A stretch of 64,000 nucleotides of DNA from Aquarana catesbeiana (Eukaryota > Chordata > Amphibia > Anura > Ranidae). Below, piece by piece: positions 55,138 through 64,000 of this stretch (position 1 is the stretch's first letter; each line of letters starts with the position of its first letter). The stretch covers positions 333,027,126-333,091,125 of the forward strand of contig NC_133327.1 of the NCBI RefSeq assembly GCF_042186555.1. Reading direction: 5' to 3'. Made by a program: the position numbers and the translations under genes. The notes under the pieces were generated by a model. The model had not been told where the DNA came from. It saw only the letters and a list, made by a program, of their open reading frames with translations, and ran no database searches.

Positions 55138-57536
55138 TAGGGATGAGCTTTGAGGTCAAGTCGAACTCATGTTCAACTCGAACATCAGCTGTTCGCCAGT
55201 TCGCCGAACAGCGAACAATTTGGGGTGTTCGCGGCAAATTCGAAAGCCGCGGAACACCCTTTAAAAGTCTATGGGAGAAATCAAAAGTGCTAATTTTAAA
55301 GGCTTATATGCATGGTATTGTCATAAAAAGTGTTTGGGGACCTGGGAGCAGTGATTTTAATAATGCTTAAAGTGAAACAATAATAAGTGTAATATTCCAT
55401 TAAATTTCGTACCTGGGTGGTGTCTATAGTATGCTTGTAAAGGGGCGCATGTTTCCCATGTTTAGAACAGTCTGACAGCAAAATGACATTTCAAAGGAAA
55501 AAAAGTAATTTAAAACTACTCGCGGCTATTAATGAATTGTCGGTCCAACAATACACATACAAGTTCATTGATAAAAACGGCATGGGATTTCCCCACAGGG
55601 GAACCCCGAACCAAAATTTAAACAGAAAATGGCGTGGGGGTCCCCCTAATTTCCATACCAGGCCTTCAGGTCTGGTATGGATATTAAGGGGAACCCCAGC
55701 CAAAATTTTTTAAAAAATGATGTGGGGTCCCCCTCAAAATCCATACCAGACCTGTCCATACCAGACCCTTCAGGTCTGGTATGGGTTTCAAGGGGAACCC
55801 TGTGCCAAAATTAAAAAAAAAAAATGGAGTGGGTCCCCCCAAAAATCCATACCAGACCCTTATCCGAGCATGCAACCTGGCAGGCCGCAGGAAAAGAGGG
55901 GGGATGAGAGAGCGCTCCCCCTCCTGAACCATACCAGGCCACATGCCCTCAACATTGGGAGGGTGCTTTGGGGTAGCGGCCCCCCAAAGCACCTTGTCCC
56001 CATGTTGATGAGGACAAGGGCCTCATCCTCACAACCCTTGGCCTGTGGTTGTGGGGGTTTGCGGGCGGGGGGCTTATCGGAATCTGGAAGCCACCTTTCA
56101 CAAAAAAGTGTCAAAAATGTTAAAAATGACAAGAGAGTTTTTGACAATTCCTTTATTTAAAGTCTTCTTCTTTCCATCTTCTACGGGTCTTCTTCCTTCT
56201 ATCTTCCTTTGATTTCTTCATGCATCTTCTTCTTCCTCTGGTTCTTCCTCCGATCCTCTGCTTCTTGCTCCGGTGTTCTCGTCCGGCATCTTCCTCCATG
56301 GCGTCTTCTTCCCCGCTTCGTTCTTGGGTCGCTCCGCATCCATGGGAGGCTCCCACTGTGTGACGCTTCTCTTCTTCTGACACTTCTTAAATAACAGAGG
56401 GTGGGGCCACCCGGTGACCCCGCCCCCCTCTGACGCACGGAACTTGACAGGGACTTCCCTATTGGTTTCCCTGTGATGTCAGAGGGGGCAGGGTCACCCG
56501 TTATGTAACCCCATTACCATTTCACACAGGGGGGTGGGATCTGGGGGTCCCCTTGTTAAAGGGGGCTTCCAGATTCCGATAAGCCCCCCACCCACAGACC
56601 CCCACAACCACCAGCCAAGGGTTGTGGGGATGAGGCCCTTGTCCTCATCAACATGGGGACAAGGTGCTTTGGGGGGCCGCTACTCCAAAGCACCCTCCTA
56701 ACGTTGAGGGCATGTGGCCTGGTATGGTTCAGGAGGGGGGTGCCACTCTCTTGTCCCCCCCTCTTTTCCTACAGCCTGCCAGGTTGCGTGCTCGGATAAG
56801 GGTCTGGTATTTATTTTTGGGGGGACCCCACGCCATTTTTTTTAATTTTGGTGCGGGGTTCCCCTTAAAATCCATACCAGATCTGAAGGGTCTGGTATGC
56901 ATTTTGAGGGGGACCCCATGCCATTTTTTTAAAAAAATTTGGTGCGGGGTTCCCCTTAATATCCATACCAGATCTGAAGGGTCTGGTATGGAATTTAGGG
57001 GGACCCCCACACAATTTTTTTAAAATTTTGGTTCGGGGTTCCCCTGTGGGGAAATCCCATGCCGTTTTTATCAATGAACTTTTATGTGTATTGTCAGACC
57101 GACAATTCATTAATAGCCGTGAGTAGTTTTAAATGACTTTTTTTTCTTTGAAATATAATTTTGCTGTCAGACTGTTCTAAACACCGGAAACATGCGCCCC
57201 TTTACAGACATACTATAGACACCCCCCAGGTACGAAATTTAAAGGACTATTACACTTTTATTGTTTCACTTTAAGCATTATTAAAATCACTGCTCTCGAA
57301 AAAACGGCCGTTTTTAAAACTTTTTTTTGCACTGATACATGTCCTCTGGGGTAGGACCCAGGTCCCCAAACATTTTTTATGACAATAACTTGCATATAAG
57401 CCTTTAAAATTAGCACTTTTGATTATTCATGTTCAAATCCCATAGACTTTAACGGTGTTCGCGTGTTCAAACTAATTTTTTGCCTGTTCGCATGTTCTGG
57501 TGCGAACCGAACAGGAGGGTGTTCGGCTCATCCCTA
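55138..57536. mobile_element. second fold-back hAT derivative, 2.4 kb
   Basis: The same family as 49561-52386: ends TAGGGATGAGCTTTG and GTTCGGCTCATCCCTA, with the same mirrored blocks (TCTATACCAGACC-type, CAACATTGGGAGGGTGCTTT). The flanking octamers TTGGTGAT and TTGAGAAT agree at five of eight positions, so the duplication has decayed or is absent. The arms are less symmetrical and the centre is shortened (about 56450). Confidence 0.75.
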
Positions 57537-57604
57537 TTGAGAATGATTATTATGGCTAATCAACCCACAGATGACAAGCAAATAAACATACTCTTAAAAA
57601 TTAT

Positions 57605-57905
57605 TCATTTATTTTGTGTGGACCTAGAAACCCTCTAATCCATTAGTGCATATGATTATGTCCATGTCCAGACAAAACACAGACAAAAATGGTGTTCAAT
57701 AATGATATATATAAATTAAAATAAAGTACCAAATAATTATTGTTGGTACTGATAAGACAGTCTAATTAGTTAAAAAAATTCTCAAATGGCAATTTTAATT
57801 TATATATATCATTACTGAACACCATTTATGTCTGTGTTTTGTCTGGATGTGGACATAATCATATGCACTAATGGATTAGAGGGTTTCTTGGTCCACACAA
57901 AAAAT
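57605..57905. repeat. 300-bp palindromic repeat
   Basis: TGTGTGGACCTAGAAACCCT, CATATGATTATGTCCA and CACAGACAAAAATGGTGTTC are mirrored by GAACACCATTTATGTCTGTG, TGGACATAATCATATG and AGGGTTTCTTGGTCCACACA. The centre is about 57755. Non-coding. Confidence 0.75.
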
Positions 57906-57924
57906 GGATTTTTAAAACATCTTA

Positions 57925-58154
57925 CCTGTAAAATCCTTTTCTTGGAGTACAACATGGGACACAGAGCACCATAGTTATGACTATCTGGGTTATATGCTAC
58001 CTTTAGGCGATTGGACACTGGCAACCAATAGTAAGAAGGTTCCTCCCATATAACCCCTCCCATACAGGAAATACCTTTAGTTTTGTAGCAAGCAATGAAG
58101 ATCCCAGAAAAAGAGGGGAGGGACCTCTGTGTCCCGTGATGTACTCCAAGAAAA
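57925..58154. mobile_element. 230-bp inverted-end element
   Basis: Left part TTTTCTTGGAGTACAACATG, GGACACAGAG; right part CTCTGTGTCCCGTGATGTAC, TCCAAGAAAA. These are inverted ends of about 30 bp, a family common in frog introns. The tandem array begins directly after it. Confidence 0.6.
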
Positions 58155-58570
58155 CAATCTATAAAAACCCACAAGCGAAAGCGAGCGGGTGGGGAAAAAA
58201 GATGGTGGGACTTTGAATGAAGCCAATGGTTTGCAAGCCGACACATAACGGTGGGTCAATAGAATCTTTATTACAAATTCATACAGACAATGGTATCAAA
58301 CAATGTCAAGTTAACACTTGGTAAAATGTTAGCAATGATAACCAAGATCAACGTAAAGATCATTAACATAGTTATCAAGGATAGAGTAGGTAACATGAGT
58401 AATAACATAGGTATGAGCGATGTTAATAAGTAAAAACAAGGGATCACCAGGTGTCAGAATACGTCAATCGTTAAAAACAAAGTAATGCCTGCCAGATAGC
58501 TGGCCTCAGAATCCTGTTGAAGGGTAATAAACTGTATAGCATAAATTGAAGCAAGGGAGGGGAACTGGTA

Positions 58571-58610
58571 GCTCGACGCGTTTCGTGGTTCAGGACCACT
58601 CATCAGGAGC
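58571..58610 (-). ncRNA. predicted hammerhead ribozyme, array copy 1
   Basis: Minus strand, 40 nt: GCUC (stem I), the canonical CTGATGA (58606-58600), stem II GTGGT.CCTGA.ACCAC (five pairs), GAAA (58584-58581), ACGCGT (58581-58576), C17 and GAGC (58574-58571) closing stem I. Every invariant core residue is present. ACGCGU is self-complementary, so stem III can form between two molecules, as in known dimeric hammerheads with minimal stem III. Predicted cleavage falls between 58575 and 58574. Confidence 0.75.
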
Positions 58611-58912
58611 AGACATGTCATGTGTCTGAAATGTAAAGATTATAATATTATGGGTCAGAATTTAAAGTGGGTACATGAGGGCTGGTAATACCCCAAGAAT
58701 AATAGTACTTACAGTAGACAAGGGTAGACAAGATGGGAGTGATGGGAAGAGGTGAGTTAGTGGGGGGATGAGGCGGGTGAACCAACAGGTAAAAGAAGAA
58801 AGGGGAAGACGAATGGAGTGACATTACCTGTGTGACATAGGTGGTGTGGAGAAGGAGCCACCGCCACAATATGGTGTACCTCGAGTGCCGCACCGCCCCA
58901 GGTAACAAGAGC

Positions 58913-58928
58913 GCCCATATATAGGCGC
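58913..58928 (-). promoter_or_regulatory. TATA box of array unit 1
   Basis: GGCGCCTATATATGGG on the minus strand, set in CpG-rich DNA and upstream of the hammerhead in the sense direction. It is repeated at the equivalent place in copies 2 (about 60340), 3 (about 62025) and the inverted copy (about 63740). Confidence 0.5.
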
Positions 58929-59580
58929 CGCCGCGGGGAAGCCCGCCAACGTCACGCACGCAGGGCCAGGAGTGGGAGGAGCTCCGGCGGGGAGCCGACC
59001 AATGATCGGCGGCCGCCGGGACCAGCCCATGGAGCCCGCGAGCATGGAACCAAGAACGCAGAGGGCGCGGCGGCGCCGTGAGGCGCGGCGGCGCCGTGAG
59101 GCGCGGCACAAGTCCGCTGCGGATGGCGTGACGTCGATGGGCGGTGGCGGCAAGCCCCGCCCCCACACACGCCCACCACCATGGGCGGGCGGGGGGGGGG
59201 GCGACATCGCCCATCGCAGCTCCCGGGCAGGCAAGAGTCAGACGGCCCACCGGCCGGTCAGAGCCGTCAGCCCAGGATGAGACTAGACTATCAATTGGGA
59301 AAAGGATAACATAAAAAATAACAACCTAAAACACAAAATTGGAGACATAACATGTCATAATGGAACTGATAAAAATAAAACAAAAATAAACATAGGTGAG
59401 GCTATCAAGAAATCAATAGAGGCAGGAGAACAACAATAGTTGATAAGGCAAGGTTGAACAATAGAGCAAACCAGGGGCTTCCATCCCTATTAATATGCAC
59501 AACAAAAGGGGGGAAGGGGGAATTGGGACTTTAAATGAAATGGCGCCGGGTAGGGGCGCACATTTCCATCCCTATGACTA

Positions 59581-60989
59581 CAATCTATAAAAACCCACAA
59601 GCGAAAGCGAGCGGGTGGGGAAAAAAGATGGTGGGACTTTGAATGAAGCCAATGGTTTGCAAGCCGACACATAACGGTGGGTCAATAGAATCTTTATTAC
59701 AAATTCATACAGACAATGGTATCAAACAATGTCAAGTTAACACTTGGTAAAATGTTAGCAATGATAACCAAGATCAACGTAAAGATCATTAACATAGTTA
59801 TCAAGGATAGAGTAGGTAACATGAGTAATAACATAGGTATGAGCGATGTTAATAAGTAAAAACAAGGGATCACCAGGTGTCAGAATACGTCAATCGTTAA
59901 AAACAAAGTAATGCCTGCCAGATAGCTGGCCTCAGAATCCTGTTGAAGGGTAATAAACTGTATAGCATAAATTGAAGCAAGGGAGGGGAACTGGTAGCTC
60001 GACGCGTTTCGTGGTTCAGGACCACTCATCAGGAGCAGACATGTCATGTGTCTGAAATGTAAAGATTATAATATTATGGGTCAGAATTTAAAGTGGGTAC
60101 ATGAGGGCTGGTAATACCCCAAGAATAATAGTACTTACAGTAGACAAGGGTAGACAAGATGGGAGTGATGGGAAGAGGTGAGTTAGCGGGGGGATGAGGC
60201 GGGTGAACCAACAGGTAAAAGAAGAAAGGGGAAGGCGAATGGAGTGACATTACCTGTGTGACATAGGTGGTGTGGAGAAGGAGCCACCGCCACAATATGG
60301 TGTACCTCAAGTGCCGCACCGCCCCAGGTAACAAGAGCGCCCATATATAGGCGCCGCCGCGGGGAAGCCCGCCAACGTCACGCACGCAGGGCCAGGAGTG
60401 GGAGGAGCTCCGGCGGGGAGCCGACCAATGATCGGCGGCCGCCGGGACCAGCCCATGGAGCCCGCGAGCATGGAACCAAGAACGCAGAGGGCGCGGCGGC
60501 GCCGTGAGGCGCGGCACAAGTCCGCTGCGGATGGCGTGATGTCGATGGGCGGTGGCGGCAAGCCCCGCCCCCACACACGCCCACCACCATGGGCGGGCGG
60601 GGGGGGGGGGCGACAGCGCCCATCGCAGCTCCCGGGCAGGCAAGAGTCAGACGGCCCACCGGCCGGTCAGAGCCGTCAGCCCAGGATGAGACTAGACTAT
60701 CAATTGGGAAAAGGATAACATAAAAAATAACAACCTAAAACACAAAATTGGAGACATAACATGTCATAATGGAACTGATAAAAATAAAACAAAAATAAAC
60801 ATAGGTGAGGCTATCAAGAAATCAATAGAGGCAGGAGAACAACAATAGTTGATAAGGCAAGGTTGAACAATAGAGCAAACCAGGGGCTTCCATCCCTATT
60901 AATATGCACAACAAAAGGGGGGAAGGGGGAATTGGGACTTTAAATGAAATGGCGCCGGGTAGGGGCGCACATTTCCATCCCTATGACTA
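59581..60989 (-). mobile_element. hammerhead-bearing non-coding unit, copy 2
   Basis: 1409 bp, nearly identical to copy 1 apart from the missing 17-bp GC-rich duplication and a few substitutions. TATA box near 60340, hammerhead at 59997-60036, AATAAA at about 59692 on the minus strand. It is joined to its neighbours without spacer, at CCCTATGACTACAATCTAT. Confidence 0.7.
59997..60036 (-). ncRNA. predicted hammerhead ribozyme, array copy 2
   Basis: The same 40 nt as copy 1: CTGATGA (60032-60026), GTGGT/ACCAC stem II, GAAA, ACGCGT, C, and GCUC/GAGC stem I. Identical in sequence, as expected for recently amplified tandem copies. Confidence 0.75.
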
Positions 60990-62667
60990 CAATCTATAAA
61001 AACCCACAAGCGAAAGCGAGCGGGTGGGGAAAAAAGATGGTGGGACTTTGAATGAAGCCAATGGTTTGCAAGCCGACACATAACGGTGGGTCAATAGAAT
61101 CTTTATTACAAATTCATACAGACAATGGTATCAAACAATGTCAAGTTAACACTTGGTAAAATGTTAGCAATGATAACCAAGATCAACGTAAAGATCATTA
61201 ACATAGTTATCAAGGATAGAGTAGGTAACATGAGTAATAACATAGGTATGAGCGATGTTAATAAGTAAAAACAAGGGATCACCAGGTGTCAGAATACGTC
61301 AATCGTTAAAAACAAAGTAATGCCTGCCAGATAGCTGGCCTCAGAATCCTGTTGAAGGGTAATAAACTGTATAGCATAAATTGAAGCAAGGGAGGGGAAC
61401 TGGTAGCTCGACGCGTTTCGTGGTTCAGGACCACTCATCAGGAGCAGACATGTCATGTGTCTGAAATGTAAAGATTATAATATTATGGGTCAGAATTTAA
61501 AGTGGGTACATGAGGGCTGGTAATACCCCAAGAATAATAGTACTTACAGTAGACAAGGGTAGACGGTGAATGGCCAGGCACGGCAAGCCGTCCAGAACTA
61601 ACGCCAAACCGGGAGCTGAGGCGGGCATCCCCGCCGCGGCGACCAAAACAGGCACTCCCCCCCCGAAGGGCGATGCAGGGCCACGGGGCAACCTAGAGTA
61701 GAAAGTGGCAATTAAGTGATAGTGTGGGGGGGGTTTTGGTGAGTGCAAAAGGGAGGTAAGGAAAGTGGAAGTGAGGGGAGGGGGGAGTGTGGAGGGGGGA
61801 TGTTGTGTGGGGGAGAACCAGGTGGAGGAGGTGAAGTCAAGATGGGAGTGATGGGAAGAGGTGAGTTAGCGGGGGGATGAGGCGGGTGAACCAACAGGTA
61901 AAAGAAGAAAGGGGAAGGCGAATGGAGTGACATTACCTGTGTGACATAGGTGGTGTGGAGAAGGAGCCACCGCCACAATATGGTGTACCTCGAGTGCCGC
62001 ACCGCCCCAGGTAACAAGAGCGCCCATATATAGGCGCCGCCGCGGGGAAGCCCGCCAACATCACGCACGCAGGGCCAGGAGTGGGAGGAGCTCCGGCGGG
62101 GAGCCGACCAATGATCGGCGGCCGCCGGGACCAGCCCATGGAGCCCGCGAGCATGGAACCAAGAACGCAGAGGGCGCGGCGGCGCCGTGAGGCGCGGCAC
62201 AAGTCCGCTGCGGATGGCGTGACGTCGATGGGCGGTGGCGGCAAGCCCCGCCCCCACACACGCCCACCACCATGGGCGGGCGGGGGGCCGACAGCGCCCA
62301 TCGCAGCTCCCGGGCAGGCAAGAGTCAGACGGCCCACCGGCCGGTCAGAGCCGTCAGCCCAGGATGAGACTAGACTATCAATTGGGAAAAGGATAACATA
62401 AAAAATAACAACCTAAAACACAAAATTGGAGACATAACATGTCATAATGGAACTGATAAAAATAAAACAAAAATAAACATAGGTGAGGCTATCAAGAAAT
62501 CAATAGAGGCAGGAGAACAACAATAGTTGATAAGGCAAGGTTGAACAATAGAGCAAACCAGGGGCTTCCATCCCAATTAATATGCACAACAAAAGGGGGG
62601 AAGGGGGAATTGGGACTTTAAATGAAATGGCGCCGGGTAGGGGCGCACATTTCCATCCCTATGACTA
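60990..62667 (-). mobile_element. hammerhead-bearing non-coding unit, copy 3 (long form)
   Basis: 1678 bp. It has an extra 274-bp segment (61565-61838) with GGGGGGGTTTTGGTGAGTGC, located between GGGTAGAC and AAGATGGG. The inverted copy also has this segment, so the long form may be ancestral and copies 1 and 2 shortened. Hammerhead at 61406-61445, TATA box near 62025. Confidence 0.7.
61406..61445 (-). ncRNA. predicted hammerhead ribozyme, array copy 3
   Basis: Identical to the motifs of copies 1 and 2: CTGATGA (61441-61435), five-pair stem II, GAAA, ACGCGT, C, GAGC. All core positions are intact. Confidence 0.75.
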
Positions 62668-64000
62668 CAATCTATAAAAACCCACAAGCGAAAGCGAGCG
62701 GGTGGGGAAAAAAGATGGTGGGACTTTGAATGAAGCCAATGGTTTGCAAGCCGACACATAACGGTGGCAGGCATTACTTTGTTTTTAACGATTGACGTAT
62801 TCTGACACCTGGTGATCCCTTGTTTTTACTTATTAACATCGCTCATACCTATGTTATTACTCATGTTACCTACTCTATCCTTGATAACTATGTTAATGAT
62901 CCTTACGTTGATCTTGGTTATCATTGCTAACATTTTACCAAGTGTTAACTTGACATTGTTTGATACCATTGTCTGTATGAATTTGTAATAAAGATTCTAT
63001 TGACCCACCGTTATGTGTCGGCTTGCAAACCATTGGCTTCATTCAAAGTCCCACCATCTTTTTTCCCCACTCGCTCGCTTTCGCTTGTGGGTTTTTATAG
63101 ATTGTAGTCATAGAGATGGAAATGTGCGCCCCTACCCGGCGCCATTTCATTTAAAGTCCCAATTCCCCCTTCCCCCTTTTGTTGTGCATATTAATAGGGA
63201 TGGAAGCCCCTGGTTTGCTCTATTGTTCAACCTTGCCTTATCAACTATTGTTGTTCTCCTGCCTCTATTGATTTCTTGATAGCCTCACCTATGTTTATTT
63301 TTGTTTTATTTTTATCAGTTCCATTATGACATGTTATGTCTCCAATTTTGTGTTTTAGGTTGTTATTTTTTATGTTATCCTTTTCCCAATTGATAGTCTA
63401 GTCTCATCCTGGGCTGACGGCTCTGACCGGCCGGTGGGCCGTCTGACTCTTGCCTGCCCGGGAGCTGCGATGGGCGCTGTCGGCCCCCCCCCCGCCCGCC
63501 CATGGTGGTGGGCGTGTGTGGGGGCGGGGCTTGCCGCCACCGCCCATCGACGTCACGCCATCCGCAGCGGACTTGTGCCGCGCCTCACGGCGCCGCCGCG
63601 CCCTCTGCGTTCTTGGTTCCATGCTCGCGGGCTCCATGGGCTGGTCCCGGCGGCCGCCGATCATTGGTCGGCTCCCCGCCGGAGCTCCTCCCACTCCTGG
63701 CCCTGCGTGCGTGACGTTGGCGGGCTTCCCCGCGGCGGCGCCTATATATGGGCACTCTTGTTACCTGGGGCGGTGCGGCACTCGAGGTACACCATATTGT
63801 GGCGGTGGCTCCTTCTCCACACCACCTATGTCACACAGGTAATGTCACTCCATTCGCCTTCCCCTTTCTTCTTTTACCTGTTGGTTCACCCGCCTCATCC
63901 CCCCGCTAACTCACCTCTTCCCATCACTCCCATCTTGACTTCACCTCCTCCACCTGGTTCTCCCCCACACAACATCCCCCCTCCACACTCCCCCCTCCCC
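62668..64000. mobile_element. partial unit joined to an inverted copy lacking the hammerhead
   Basis: A fourth unit starts at 62668 but stops after ACATAACGGTGG (62767). The sequence then reads CAGGCATTACTTTG, the complement of a point about 77 nt past the hammerhead, and continues as an inverted copy of the unit to the window end. It includes AATAAAGATTC (about 62987), the CpG-rich part and the TATA box (63740), and enters the 274-bp segment of the long form. Because the inversion starts downstream of the ribozyme, this copy has no hammerhead. Its far end lies outside the window. Confidence 0.75.

Larger units (their letters stand above)
58155..59580 (-). mobile_element. hammerhead-bearing non-coding unit, copy 1
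   Basis: First of three direct copies (period 1426 bp). Read on the minus strand: a CpG-rich region (59270-58980), a TATA box CCTATATATGGG (58925-58914), a transcript-like region with ACAGGTAATG (possible splice donor), the hammerhead (58610-58571), then GTAATAAAGATTC (polyadenylation signal at about 58265) and the unit end. Each unit therefore has the parts of a complete Pol II transcription unit with no protein. Copy 1 has an extra 17-bp GC-rich duplication compared with copy 2. I infer a non-autonomous Penelope-like or retrozyme-like retroelement. Confidence 0.65.

Noticed and set aside
58648..59250. A 200-residue minus-strand open frame repeated in every array unit and the inverted copy
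   Set aside because: It is Ala/Pro/Arg-rich, lies in CpG-rich promoter-like DNA that includes the TATA box, changes length between copies through indels not divisible by three, and resembles no protein family I know.

Overview
This is vertebrate nuclear DNA and almost certainly a frog genome. I recognise the repeat families as the kind that fill ranid-type frog genomes: PIF/Harbinger elements with Myb/SANT and MADF partner proteins, BED-finger hAT elements with GATGAGC-type ends, Tx1/L1 and CR1/L2 LINEs, Tc1 elements, TTAA-flanked short transposons and a tRNA-type SINE. I see no host protein-coding gene, rRNA or tRNA. Nearly everything I can name is mobile DNA, mostly decayed and deeply nested.

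Layout. 1-4.7 kb: right part of a Harbinger element, with a transposase C-terminus, a convergent Myb/SANT-like gene, a divergent intact MADF gene and a terminal region of subterminal repeats. 4.7-5.8 kb: a Tc1 end, then a TTAA-type element containing a SINE piece. 5.8-25.4 kb: a hAT element with a repetitive leader and a broken BED-hAT transposase gene. A 12.7-kb palindromic element is inserted in its leader, and that insert itself holds a 6.75-kb LINE and a 4-kb element of unknown type. 25.6-27.2 kb: a Tc1 element with long inverted ends. 28.3-29.0 kb: a SINE split by a 364-bp fold-back insertion. 29.8-31.95 kb: a CR1/L2-type LINE on the minus strand. 32-49.5 kb: TTAA elements, minisatellites, fold-back elements and a LINE tail. 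49.56-52.39 and 55.14-57.54 kb: two fold-back hAT derivatives, with a dead Tc1 between them. 58.16-64 kb: three head-to-tail copies of a 1.4-1.7-kb non-coding unit, followed by an inverted copy.

The most interesting signal is a compact 40-nt motif that meets the rules of a hammerhead self-cleaving ribozyme. It occurs once in each tandem unit at 58-62 kb and again, with covariation, at 45.7 kb. It also appears in progressively decayed form at about 38.2, 33.0, 35.7, 52.4, 54.75 and 0.88 kb. Its stem III is a self-complementary hexamer (ACGCGT, ACATGT and variants), so cleavage would be expected mainly in dimers. In most cases an AATAAA signal lies about 50-350 nt downstream on the same strand, and several of the host elements are fold-backs whose second arm lacks the ribozyme. 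Established knowledge: small hammerheads with minimal stem III occur in Penelope-like elements and retrozymes. Inference: this window samples several non-autonomous retroelement families of that kind. No reverse transcriptase of the Penelope type is visible here.
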